The notes beneath the pieces are model-generated. The model saw nothing but the letters and a program-made list of their open reading frames with translations, ran no database searches and was not told the origin of the DNA. This document shows, in pieces, positions 48,562-60,116 of a stretch of 64,000 bases of DNA. Every line of letters begins with the position of its first letter. Position 1 is the first letter of the stretch. The stretch lies in the NCBI GenBank assembly GCA_945643635.1, contig CALZFC010000019.1, forward strand, positions 2,002,501 through 2,066,500, read 5' to 3'. This stretch comes from Allodiplogaster sudhausi (taxonomy: Eukaryota > Nematoda > Chromadorea > Rhabditida > Diplogasteridae). Made by a program: the position numbers and the translations under genes.

Positions 48562-50174
48562 CCCTGCATGGAAAAGTAAATGTATGAAAAAAAATCATAT
48601 CAAAAAACAATAAAGAGCAGGATAAGCCTTTTTCCACCTATGAAACGAGTCGAGAATAAGCTCTCAGCTGATGCTTTTTCACGATTTTTGAACCTCAATG
48701 AAAATTCATGTCATTCTGAGGTTTCTCAAGAACAGTTCTCTTTTTTTGCAACAATCCCTACACTCTGGCTCTCTTTTTCTATCAGCAGTGAAAGTTCAAA
48801 GAATCACATGTTTTTTTAATCATCATTCAAAATATATGTATCTACATAGTTACATATAACCGGGCTCACATCCTTTCATTCCTTATCTCCCGTAGTTATA
48901 TATCTAAATACCGTTGTTATTACATAGATGTTGTTTAATTTTAATTTAAAGTTAATGTTGTCACATCATTTAACTTATGTATAAATAAATAAATAAATGT
49001 TATGAACTGTAAAGTAAAAAAATTTTTGTAATTGGTTACTGCTTAGATGGACAGCGTGACTTTATGCTTTGGGTGTAGTACATTGAAAGTATTCCAGATA
49101 AAGTTGACAGGTGAAGGTCATGGAAAGTATACTAGATTGAACTCATACACCTAAAAGAATTGCTTACAAAGTTGACTATGAATAATATGACGGCATTGTG
49201 ATCTACAAGCTATTGAGTCTGTAATGTTAATTGTTACATATAACATGTATGATGAAACTTGTTAGTCAAAACATAATGCACAGATAAAATGTAGTGAAAT
49301 CGTATCAACAACGCTTGCTGAACGCCGCGGCGATGTGTACACTCGTGGACTATCCTACAATGCAATCCTCTCTCCTTCTGAGGGTTACGGTAGCAAGGGG
49401 GGACGATACCCTCCAGCGATTGCGTATATGTATAATGAAGTGCGATAGCCCGTACGTCTGCTGATACGATTCACATATCGCCTCTTTTTTTCTTACTCCA
49501 TCATCCTCTCAGTCGTCTGTGCTCTTTCAGTGGCACACTCTCTCGCTTCTCGTCATGTCTCTCGCGTCTAAGTCCTCTCATCGCTCAACGATCTCTCGCT
49601 GTGAAGAGTCGCAATAGTTCCATTTGCGATAGCAGCTGCAAATGTGACCCATCAGAACAGTACGAGAAAATAGAGATTGCAAGTAGAGACGTAAAGAGAA
49701 AGAGAATGATATAGAATGAGGAAAAGAACATGAGAGAAAGAGAGAGAGGGAGAGAGAGAGGGAGAGAGAGATAAAGCGAGAGAGAGAGAGAGAGCGCGAG
49801 AAATACGCAGAGAGAAGGATAGAGAAGCAGCCACCGTCAATGCCTGCTCATAAAGATAATGATGAGGATAACGGTGCGAGTTGGCATGCATATTTATAAG
49901 AAGGGTCACCACGCTGGGAGAGCAGGCCGGGTTCATCTGTGCTAAGGAAGAAGATGGCACTGCCTCAAATTATATTAATCGAAGTTAATAATTTATTATA
50001 TTCCACTTGAGTGAGCATGTTTAACTTTATCCGTCTTTATATATCAGCACTTAAAAAAAACGAATTATTAACTTTAATTTTTTCATTGTTTTGTTTAATT
50101 AAAATTAATGTATAAACAACGTTCGCGAGACGATCGTCCATGACCCCTTTATTTCTCTCTCTCCTCTCTCTCCA

Positions 50175-50206
<32 letters not shown>

Positions 50207-50491
50207 ATCTATTTCTCCCACTCGTGTAACAACGTTGACTTTCGGCGATATAACATATCTAGGACATCCGTTTAAATTCTCTACGGATATATGATGAATT
50301 TATAAAGATAACTTATAAATGTGACCAAATTATTTTCTTAAAAGGAGGTCAAGCTCACTTCTGAATTTGCAGTTTTTTGTCTCACACAAGTGCGAGATAG
50401 CGTGAATCTGCCCCATTCCTCCCTCATGACCTGGACCTCCATGCACGGCTATACTATTGCTCCAAAGAATGGCTTTGTAGAGACTTTCTTC

Positions 50492-50530
50492 TACAACACT
50501 TTGATCTTAGCCAAAAGGCCGAGAAGCGAT
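50492..50530 (-). ncRNA. U2 snRNA 5' fragment (pseudogene)
   Basis: The minus strand reads ATCGCTTCTCGGCCTTTTGG, then CTAAGATCAAAGTGTTGTAG: the conserved 5' end of U2 snRNA with a one-base insertion and small changes after GATCAA. Only about 39 nt are present, so it is a truncated copy, not a gene. Sister repeats at 6405-6440 and 35190-35225 lack it. Confidence 0.85.
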
Positions 50531-50829
50531 CCCTCACTCTCTCTAACCCCTCACTCTCTCTATCTCTTTCTTTCTCTCTATCTCTCTCTATCCTTTCTTT
50601 CTCCTCTCTATCTCTTTCTTTCTCTCTATCTCTCTCTATTTCTTTCTTTCCCTCTATCTCTCTATCTCATGATATTCTCTCTATCTCTCTCTATCTCTTT
50701 CGTTCTCTCTATCTCTCTTTATCTCACTCTCTCCAGCTCGTATCCTCCCTCCCGACCTTCCTCCTTCATTGTTAGGCTAGTTATTACTAAACTTTTCCTC
50801 CTTCCCCTTTCGAGACTATCTTCCCTGAT

Positions 50830-50871
<42 letters not shown>

Positions 50872-51142
50872 CTTCTCTCTTTCTCTATCTCTCTCTTACT
50901 ATCTCTCTTTGTATCTCTTTCTTTCTCTCCCTCCTCCCCTCTCTCACTCTCTATCTCTATCTCTATCTCTATCTCTCTCGCTCTCTATCTCTATTCTCCC
51001 ACTCGTATCCCACAACGAAGTGAGCGTTCGACACGATAGTGTCTCTGTTCTCATCATGCAACCGGCCCGATACAACCATAAATTGATTGATATGTACATA
51101 AAAAGAAAAAAGATTAACTAAATAGTTTTAGTTACATATACA

Positions 51143-52500
51143 ATGAGGGTCTCTTCCCTTCTCTCGCTCTCTTCACTCCTTCTTCTTCCGACTGCGTCGC
51201 TCGGCTCTGATGGTGGTGAGTTGTGGAAACCTTTTGATTTACCAAGTGCGAAATGATTCTACAGTCGATTCTTATGAACAATGGCATATAATGGCCATGT
51301 TTCGTTTAGTAAGAAGTAAAGAAAATATAATAAAAAAGAGATAATTGATTCAAGAGTCACGAATCGACAAGGTAGTCGAAAGCTGTTGCCCAAAACGGAT
51401 GGAGGCCTGCTGCAAGCAGGTCAGTCAACGGCACTTTTGGCAACTTGCCAAGCCATATCATTAATTGGTTTTTTTTTGTCTGTTTCTGGTGATAACAGTT
51501 CACGTTTTGCAGTGTTCTTTCAAGAATTACGGTGATGTGATAGAATATAAATTTAAACGCATCATGATCTTTTTTAATATTAATTGTGCATAATAAAGGC
51601 GATCATATCCTACCAGCCTCTGAACTGCACAGAGCTGCAGAATGGGAATACGGGAGAGGTTTTCAAGATCAACCTATGCATACAGAGCGAACTCTTCGGC
51701 GAGAAGAAGGGTAGAGGGATTGTGACCATCAAAGGTAAAAGAAAGAGAGAGAGATAGAGAGAGAGACAGTACGAGAGAGAGAGAGAGCGAGAGAGAGAAA
51801 GAGAGAGAGACAGAGAGAGAGAGAGAGACAGAGAGACAGAGAGACAGAGGGTGAGAGAGCCACCACGAGAATGAAGGCTTCTTACAAAGAATTATGAAGG
51901 ATAAATCGAGAGAAAAAGGAAATACCAGCCGCTCGATTAATCTTACGTTTTGCCAATGACATGTCGTCGAACAGTCATGATCACGTCGAAGACATGCCAC
52001 AACCATGGTCATGACCACATTTCTTTTTTTTTGAAATCAGAAGGCCTTGTACCTAACATTTCCTTCTAATTTTGCCTCCAGCGGAGGGACTTGAAACCCA
52101 GTGTTGGAAACCGCATTATCCACTAGACCACACTACTGACTGCATAAGTGACGGCTGGAGTACTGTCAATCTTCCGAACACGTAATTTATTGCTCTACGA
52201 TCTCCTATTGTAGATCATTATAATTCTTCTTCCGTTCTATAGAAAAGGGTGATTAAAGGAAATAAGATGAAGACGCGTGTATCGGCGTGCTAGATTTGCG
52301 TTGCATTCTTTGTGGCAAAGAGACAGTTGCTAGATCATTTAGTCTAATCTGAAAAAAGAGTGTTATTGATTCATACAAAATAGCCAAAGTGTGTAAAACG
52401 TTAATGAAACATGCGAAAGGAAAGTGAGAGAGAGACTGAAAGTGCACCGAGTAAGATAGATGGAGAGAGAGGGAGAGAGAGTGAGAGAGGTAGAGTGGCT

Positions 52501-52540
<40 letters not shown>

Positions 52541-52835
52541 GAGTTGACGAGAAAAAATAGTATCAGACGAACCTACTGCACGGATGCAGGGTCCTTGAAA
52601 GGGGATATTGGTTAGAAGTACAACTGCGACATATCAGAAGAGAATTCCAACAAAAAAGAAGCTAAATAAATACGTGTTTTATGAGCTCTCGATATTATTA
52701 TGACGTCATTCCGTTTCTGTTTTCTAGACTCGCTGTGCTGCCCCTCGCATCACGGCAGCTATGAAGAGAGGCGGTAAGCTATTCTATCTATGTCTCTCAC
52801 TCACTCTGGTCTCACACCCAATTCCACTCTATCTG

Positions 52836-52878
<43 letters not shown>

Positions 52879-53387
52879 TTCTCTCTTTCTCTCTCATTCT
52901 GGGACTCTCTCTCCCCCATCTCACTCACTCTTTCTCTCCCTCTATTTCTCTCTCGCTCCCTCTGTCTTTTTCTCTCTCTCGTTCCCTCTCTCTTCTTCTT
53001 TCACTCTCTCTCTCTCTCTTGCTCCATCTCTCCTGTTCTCTCTAAATCACTCACTCTCTCACTCCATACATATCTCTCTTTCATTCTCTCTTTCTCTCAC
53101 TATCTCTCTCTCGATCTCTCTCTTTCTATCTCACTCTTTGAATCTCTCTCTCTCTCTATCTGTCTCTCACTCTCTCTCTCTCTCGTTCCCTCTCTCTTTT
53201 TCTCTCTCTCTCGCTCCATCTCTCTTCTTTTCTCTCTCTCTTGCTCCCTCTCTCCTGTTCTCTCTAAATCACTCACTCTCTTTCACTCCATATCTCTCTT
53301 TCTCTCTCGATCTGTCTCTCTCTCTCTATCTCTCTCTCTCTCTCTGGCTCCCTCTATCTTGTGCTCTCTAAATCGCCCACTCTGTCT

Positions 53388-53424
<37 letters not shown>

Positions 53425-54537
53425 TCCAGCTGTGGCGCTCGATGCGAAACCGCTCTCTCTACGCCCGGCTTCAGTTCCAAGCAGAAGATGCACGTATTTG
53501 ACGACTGCAGGAAGCACAAAGAATTTGTCAAGGTATCGAATCGATCAATAATTTCTCTCTCTCTAATCAATCAATAATTCTTCCGATATGTCATATTCTT
53601 ATTCAATTAATAACTAAGTGAAATTGATTTTTTTCTATCTCTCTCTCTCTCTATAATTGTGCTACGTCCTCGGGAAAAGTTGAACAGCCGTTGTTTTATA
53701 ATTTTTTGTATTAGCGCTAGTTCTCATTGCGAGTCTGGACAGCGGATCAAAGGGGGGGGGGGGGGGTGGTTTCGCTTCTTTTCTAACCATAATAGAATGG
53801 GTCAAAGTGTGCTCTGCAGTAATTCTTTCATTATATTAGTGAACGGCTTGCTGAAAGCACAGAAAGCGTTCTCAAAGTTTCCAGGGCCAACTTTCCAGGG
53901 CCCGGGCCCAAAGTTCTAGGGCCCTGAAATGGATCGGGCCGGACGGGCCGAGTCGGTCCAACATTTTTGGGCCCGTTTACACCTCTGCTCTCTGTACCTC
54001 TCCTTTTTCTGCTCCCCCTCTCGTTCTCTTTAAGAGAGCATGTCAGTATCCTTCGATCAAGGCCTGCCCTTTATTTTTTTTCGGCACCGTGATCAATTTC
54101 ACTATTTTTCAAACTTGAAATAAAAGATTCCGTGCGAGACCAGGCCCAGTAAGTTTAAAAAATAATAATTAAAGTGCGATAAATTTTCTATCGAAAGCGA
54201 GTTATATTAAATGTGAATTGTATGTTTACTGGACCTGGTCTCGCACGGAAAAAAAGTAAAATATGAAATGTATACCATTTATAGAGCATGTCCAGTTGTA
54301 TTATGTAGTCAATTTTCATAAGCCAATTCGCTAAACTTTTCATAGGGAAGGTCATAATAGAGCCCTGCTCGAGTCTTATGGACATCCTCTCTTAATAGTT
54401 CTCTCTCTCTCTCTCTCACTCTCTCTCTCTCACTCTCTCTCTCTCTCTCTCTCTATTTCTCCTTCCAGAGCTTAGTGGTGTGTCTTGCGGTGAGTCGTGT
54501 TAGAGATCGCATGATCCATCGGCTCTCATACGACTAA
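51143..54537 (+). CDS. Secreted Cys-rich small protein, copy C (fullest)
   Basis: Leader exon 51143-51215 (ATG intact, MRVSSLLSLSSLLLLPTASL), exon 2 51599-51734 (136 nt, one in-frame extra codon; SYQPLNCTELQNGNTG, NLCIQSELFGEK), exon 3 52728-52773 (46 nt; SLCCPSHHGSYEE), exon 4 53430-53532 (103 nt; CGARCETALSTPGFSSKQKM, FDDCRKHKEFVK) and terminal exon 54469-54537 (SLVVCLAVSRVRDRMIHRLS, stop TAA). Phases from exon 2 onward fit perfectly. Eight Cys are expected after the leader: one in exon 2 at PLNC, one at NLC, a CC pair, a C-x3-C pair, one at DDC and one at VVC. The leader-to-exon-2 join needs an alternative donor or a 19-nt exon at about 51513. Function unknown; extracellular. Confidence 0.6.
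52095..52145 (-). repeat. tRNA-related sequence, copy of 18440-18495
   Basis: Same A-box-like and B-box-like arrangement as in the U2 copy, with a few substitutions. Confidence 0.45.
52830..53428. repeat. CT-rich intron array
   Basis: Almost 600 bp of CT/CTCAC/CTTT microsatellite lies between exons 3 and 4 of copy C and runs directly into the acceptor CATCTCCAG. The homologous interval in copy B (19321-19837) has taken over exon 4. Confidence 0.9.
53752..53767. repeat. Poly-G tract
   Basis: Sixteen consecutive G after AAA, a potential quadruplex-forming or slippage site. A similar 13-G run is at 63661-63673. Confidence 0.9.
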
Positions 54538-55159
54538 GGTTCGTTCGTTTTGTACCTTCACATTTCAATCTGTATAGCTCAACCTTTAAAAGATCACTAG
54601 AAAAATGATGATATCACCAAAAAGTTTTTCTTTCTTTTTGTAGTTGTACTTCTCGAGAATGAGCTTCCTGTACATTAAAGGGAAAGTCTCAAACCGTAGC
54701 AACTTATGACCTGTACTTCTTGTAGATTCTGCTGTAACAACGATGAGAACAGAAGCGTCTACTCGATCTCGATTCTTTTTCTTATAATTGTCTACCGTCG
54801 TTTCAACAACATTCAGTTTGGAATATCTCATGTCGCGTTCTAATGGAGAATAACTTTAAATTCATTGCTTTGAGCATTCTTCAATTCACTCGTGCTTGCT
54901 CATAATTTCATTTCATTAGCTCATTTAAAACAACGAACGATTATCTATTCGAGGAGCCTAATAATGATTGAATTCTTCTTTCCATGTCTTGTACATTCAT
55001 TCTTGCGATGTCGATTTGATAAATATATATTCTACCTGAATCTGGAGGAATAAGATCTACCGCGGAAAATATAAACTACGAAAGCGGAAACGATTGATAA
55101 AGGGGGCCATGAGTGGTGGGCCTGCTAGACGCTGATTAAGGGATGAGCCGGGATGAAAG

Positions 55160-56194
55160 GAGCTTCTTGTTGAGATCGCTGATCTGCTTCACTCCATGGA
55201 TGTCATCCACTTGGCCTCCCTGGCCTCCGTAAGATGTCGTCAAAGTGTCTCTATTCAATCCTGTCTTCGTTTCATCCACTGGAAAGAGGAAACAGACGTG
55301 ATTGGTGGTTTGTAATCAGCCGACAGGGTATGCAAGCAGAGCGGATTCCCTGCATCTCTTCACGAAGAACCTCAAGTTATCTTTCTTATCACCGATATCA
55401 ATTTTGACCATTGTTGCTGACATTTCAACGACCATCTTCCAGTTCAAACCTCGGCGAATTGTCCCTCGGAAACACCATCTCTGTACACGAGAATAAGCGA
55501 GGGTTTCTGCTGGGTGTTTCGGTAGAAGGAAGTCAGACGCTCCCGGACCGCTTCTCAGCGTCGCAGAGATAAACAACGGATTCCCGCGACTTGCGCCTCA
55601 CCTGAAGAGAGGGGAGTCAATCTCATTCAATATCAGAGCCAGTCAATATAAACGAAGAGCCCGACCTTGACATTGGCTCCGTAAGACTGCGGGAGAAGGT
55701 CGACGTTGGAGACGATGGCAGCCACAGAAGGCATGTTGAGACGCTCCTCGGCCTGGGTCGGGTGGGTAACATCCACTCCGAACACGATGGTAGGCACGTC
55801 GATCAGGTATCTGGAAGGAGAAAGGGAGAGAGGAGAGGGGGAGAGAGAGGGGGAGAGAGAGAGAGGGAGAGAGAGGGGAGGGAGAGAAAGCGGAGGGAGA
55901 GAGAGGGGAGGGAGAGAGATAGAGAATGAATGGTTACTGCTGTGTGATGACATCAGGGAGGACGCGGTTGTTGATGCCTCCCAGCTTCATGTTCAGGTTG
56001 AGCATAATGTTGGCGCAGGTGGAGGTGGAGGGACGCGAGACGTTCTTGAGAAGAACGCGCTGGGACATCACCCCGTGCACCATGTCAGAACACTCCTTCA
56101 CCGTCACTGCAGAGAGGAGAATGTCATGGGAGAATTTGGGTGTGTTCATACTGTAGATATCGCTGTTCTTGGCGGGAAGGACGACGATTACGAG

Positions 56195-56205
<11 letters not shown>
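55160..56205 (-). pseudogene. Argonaute PIWI fragment, degenerate
   Basis: Minus-strand exons match the PIWI part of the gene at 26160-31281 with the same intron positions: about 56195-56150 ([14 protein letters not shown]), 56107-55945 ([37 protein letters not shown]), 55812-55667 ([38 protein letters not shown]), about 55603-55450 ([28 protein letters not shown]) and about 55365-55290 ([13 protein letters not shown]). An 8-nt insertion after CDA and a one-base loss after RSAC break the frame. Downstream it runs into the unrelated exon-like block shared with 21665-21790. N, PAZ and the final PIWI exons are absent. Confidence 0.8.
55815..55922. repeat. GA-rich intron array
   Basis: GAGAGGGAGA-type repeats between two PIWI exons of the degenerate Argonaute, i.e. 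CT on its coding strand directly before the acceptor. Confidence 0.9.
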
Positions 56206-56209
<4 letters not shown>

Positions 56210-56228
<19 letters not shown>

Positions 56229-57420
56229 AAGACAAGAGAGGAGAAGAGGGAGGTCGATAAAGCGAGCATAATTGCATAGACATACGATGCCAGGACCATC
56301 CACATAGTCCTGACAATGATTACCTGATAAAATAAGAAGCGTACCATACAACCACTAACAATAAGCGTACGACATTTGCGTCGAGAAAGGTGAGTCCATC
56401 TTATTTCCCTCTTTCTCTCTCTTTCTCACATTCTACCTCCCCTTCTTATTCTTTCTCTTTCTCCTCTTTCTCTCTCTCTCTCCCTCCTCTCTCTCTTTAG
56501 TTGTCTTTCATATCACACAACTGCAAATGCCATGTCCACTTGGAAGGGCAGAAAGTGGTTCTTCAAAAATCACAAATGAAGACGTCGCACGTTGAAGATG
56601 CATAACAAACGCGCCAAACGGGGTCCGGCAGCTTAAAAGAGAGCAGATTTGTTGCTACGGATACGCTGAACGATCTGAGTGAATTGTCTTGCTCGACCTC
56701 TGTCTATACCTCTCGCTCTGGCCCTCTATCTCTCCTACTATTCATATCTCCTTATTCGTTTCTCTTCTTGGTCCTTAGACTCAGCCATATTACATTTATA
56801 CTCTCTTCTTCCGTGTCCAAAAATTCTTTCATAATTTTTGGAAAAAAATGCCTAGCTTATTAAGATGCAGCACAATATCCTCTGATTGTCGCAATCTTAG
56901 CAATTCAGTTGGGACAGACCTTTTGATTTCTTTCATCAAGAGCGATTTTCCCATTACATGAAACACTTGGACCAGCCCGAAAGCATTGAGGCTATGAAGT
57001 CAACGCAAGCACTGAGCTGTCAATGCCGCAATGACGGCTTCGCTGAATGATTTACATTCCATTTGGTTGTCACTGGTTTCTTGAAGCTTTTTCGCATACC
57101 CACCGCCATTTTATTTATAAAATATACAACCTACGTGAGAGAGTCTTCCTTTTCGGCGAGAGACTACAGTAAACAGTAGAGAGCAGAGTGGTTAGAGTGA
57201 GAGAGAAAGCAGAGGGAGCTAAATAAGATAAAAAAAGGTATGAAGATATCTTTCACAACATTCGCACGACTACAAAGCGGGCAGCAGCTCGCGATCTGAG
57301 AATCAGAATGATCGTTTTTATCTGTAAGGGGGTGGGCTTAGGTTAGAGAGTAGAGGGTAGAGCAAAGGAGATGGAGAAGCAGAGAGCTTCCGGCTTTCTT
57401 GTATCCGTCAAAAATCCCTG
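56210..57420. other. No gene seen
   Basis: Contains GA and CT arrays (56200-56225, 56395-56500). No Argonaute exons upstream of the PIWI fragment are recognisable here. Confidence 0.5.
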
Positions 57421-57427
57421 CTCATGG

Positions 57428-59430
57428 TCAGTCATCCGCGCTTTCCTTCGCAGCTGCCGCTCCTGCTGCCTGAACACGGAGACGCTGACGTGATCTCGCT
57501 CTCTCTATTTCTCCTTATCACTTCCTCCTTCTTTCTTTACAACTCTTCCTCACTCCTTCTATTTCTACTTTTCCCTCCCCTCTCTTCCACTCCTCTGACC
57601 TGCTTGTCCAGCCTCTTCTTGGCATGCTTGCGATATTCGTCGATGAACTTCATCTCCACAACGTCCTTCGAGACGATCTTCTTCTTCAGGTAGTGCTCCA
57701 GCAGCACGACGTGGATGTACAGGAATTGGATGTGCGACTGAACCGACTAAAAAAAAACTTTTTTAGTGGTAAAGAAGTATGCTGGATGTGGAAAAAACAA
57801 GATCGTTTAAAACATAAATAAATAAATTGCCTCGAGTGCTGATTGGATCATTCTGAGCGCCTCATTACAAATTTTAGTGTTACCGTATATATAAGGAGAC
57901 CTGGTAGCGGTAAGTGCGGAGTTCCTTGACAATCTCGAGGATTGTGGTAGAGGACTTCTCGGCAATGCGGTAGTCCGCCAGCTCGATCCCCACCAGAGTA
58001 GAGGAGCGGCCCACTCCAGCAGAACAGTGCACGATGATGGGGCGATGCAGACTGTTGCTAGAATGAGAGAGGAAGAGAGAGAGAAGAGAGAGAGAGAGTC
58101 ACAGCGTCAGAGAGAGAAGGATACAGAACAGAGGAAACAGAGAGAGAGAGAGAGTCGGAGAGAGGAGACAGAAATAAGGGAGACAGAGAGAGAGAGTAGA
58201 CAGAGAGAGAGAGAGAGGAGAGGAGAGAGAAGATAGAGAAGATAGAAACAGAGAGAGATAGAGACTTCTTCAGCCACTCCCAGAGCGCGAGGACTGGCGC
58301 GGCCTCGAGGGGTGCCAGCTGGTCTGGCCAGGAAGTCATCATGACGTGCTTCGTCGAGTGGATCTCCTTGCCCCTGCAGAAGCAACTCATTTCAAAGAAG
58401 AATCATTGAATATTCAAGTTCCTACTTGTGATGGATGAGGAGATTGGATATCTTGAAGCCTTCGTGGGCGCTGAGATCGTCGCAGAATCCGGTGTTCGTG
58501 ATGTCATAAGGACCGAAGCTTAGCTTCTCGCCGATCGAGCGGGGGAAGTAGATCGCCGACTTCTCGAACACTCCTGAATATAAATAGTTTGACACGGTGA
58601 TTACTTAGAAATGGTAGATGACCCTGAGTCTTGATCGTGGACTCCTTGAACTCGCACAGCATCGCGATCACCGCAGCCAACTCCTGCACAACCATGTGCC
58701 AGAAGTCCTCGATCGTCTCGTCCAACGGCGCCTGCATCAGTCACATAATGTTACAGTTTAATTTATCACTGCATCGATTTGAGAATGCCGTTTTACTTCT
58801 CATTCTTGTTCAAAATCCCTGTTTTTGACAAGCAAGGACAGTCTGAGCTTCAACGAACACCATTTCGTACCCAAATGGAACTCACCTGGGTGCAGATGTA
58901 GTCGCGGCCGGTGGGGAGCCTCACCCAATGTAGTCTCCCCTCGGGTTGTTCTTCAGAACAACGCGCGTCTCGCACCACACGTCGCGATATCTGCAATTTT
59001 TTAATTTTTAATTTTCAAATTGAAAAAAAACATTCTTCTGTACTATAGGACCCTTTTCACGACACAATAATGAGGTGTTGGAGCCAACCGATTCTTATCC
59101 GGGTTCGCTTCCGACGAGGTGATCTGCCGGTCGTTCACCCGGTATGTGCGCACGCAGCCAATGAAGGCCTTGCTCAGCTTGCGGCAATTCTCAAAACATA
59201 CCATCATAGCTCTCTCTCTCTCTCTGTATCTCCCGCAGTCTCACCATCTGGGAGGCGTTCTTGGCCATTCCATGCGGTTCTTGTTGCCTTGCACCCCTTC
59301 CACACTGGGAGGTTCTGGCCACACACACTCTTTAGGCCTGCTGCCCTTCGACTTGGTCTTCTTCCTCTTCACTGGCGCATTTGTCTTGGTCGTGGGGGCG
59401 GATCTTGCTCGATCGATGGCTGTTTCTTCT
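57428..59430 (-). CDS. Single-domain protein tyrosine phosphatase
   Basis: Exons on the minus strand: basic N terminus about 59430-59238, 59189-59089 (RKLSKAFIGCVRTYRVNDRQ), 58990-58886 (RDVWCETRVVLKNNPRGDYI, WVRLPTGRDYICTQ), 58731-58623 (APLDETIEDFWHMVVQELAA), 58573-58426 (VFEKSAIYFPRSIGEKLSFG), 58373-58266 (WPD loop in VMMTSWPDQLAPLEA), 58057-57901 (PTP signature VHCSAGVGRSSTLVG), 57746-57600 and 57469-57428 (Ala-rich tail, stop TGA). The nucleophilic Cys, Arg and WPD Asp are present, so catalysis of phosphotyrosine hydrolysis is predicted; no transmembrane segment is seen, so cytosolic. Nematodes have large families of such phosphatases, many sperm-enriched. Between NNPRGDYI and WVRLPTG the usual HAN is missing with a frame change (about 58925), and the N-terminal exon also needs a frame change. 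Confidence 0.85.
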
Positions 59431-59639
59431 TAAAAAATTATTTTGATCTCAAAAAATAAATTTCAGATTTTCTATAAATTATATGTAATTTATACATCGC
59501 TCCAAAAAAGTATTTGTGAATATAAATCGAAGGCACTGACAGATCGGCGATGCCTGGCGCTCTTATCCATGGAGAGAAGCGAGGGAATGAGAGTGAAGAG
59601 AGAACCGACCTCGGCCTTCAGTCAAAGTAAAGAAGAATG

Positions 59640-60110
59640 AAGAGAGCGAAGATTTCAACTTTCTTTTATAGTCTTCTTAATATGAAGCTTACCTGCAATT
59701 CCAGTTCATTTTTAGGTTCGCGAAGCAAGGTCACTTCTATGAGAAGCTTCCGTGCATCTTAAAGTTTCCATCAAAGAAAATGCTAACGTTGAGAACATTT
59801 TCATTACCATATTTCCAAAGACGCCAAGCTTATTCATCAACAGTTGTTAATTCATCAAGAGCAGAAAAAGGAGAGATTGAGAGAGAACACAGAGAATGAA
59901 TGATTTTTTTTCCTTTTAAATTGTCCGAGAAATTCGATAACAGACGTTTTGTGGAATATGTACACGTTCGAAAACTTCTTCTCTCAAAAAGATTTTCATC
60001 TTGTTTGTGTACAAAATGAAATGTAATCATGGATAGTTTTATTCGATTAGCGATATGTAAATATGCACTCGGCTGGTGGGAGGGAATGGTGAGTGGTCGA
60101 CTCTTCTTTC
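59640..60110. other. No gene; dispersed repeat
   Basis: AT-rich spacer between phosphatase and carrier. 59915-60025 matches 23846-23965. Confidence 0.5.
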
Positions 60111-60116
60111 TCCTCT

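Larger units (their letters stand above)
49000..54900 (+). repeat. Segmental repeat, copy U4 (fullest plus-strand copy)
   Basis: Contains the upstream block (49235-50340), leader exon and all downstream exons of the Cys-rich gene, and the 3' tail that also appears at 8740-9060 (-) and 19900-20150. Confidence 0.85.

Noticed and set aside
50492..50530. Intact U2 snRNA gene
   Set aside because: Only the first ~39 nt are present and these carry changes after GATCAA; no branch-recognition region or Sm site follows.
52761..53371. Overlapping Ser/Leu-rich ORFs of up to 193 codons
   Set aside because: Translated CT array lying in an intron of the Cys-rich gene; all three frames are open in such repeats.
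55302..55576. Independent minus-strand ORF of 86 codons
   Set aside because: Out-of-frame shadow of the degenerate PIWI exons; the aligned frame carries the Argonaute motifs.
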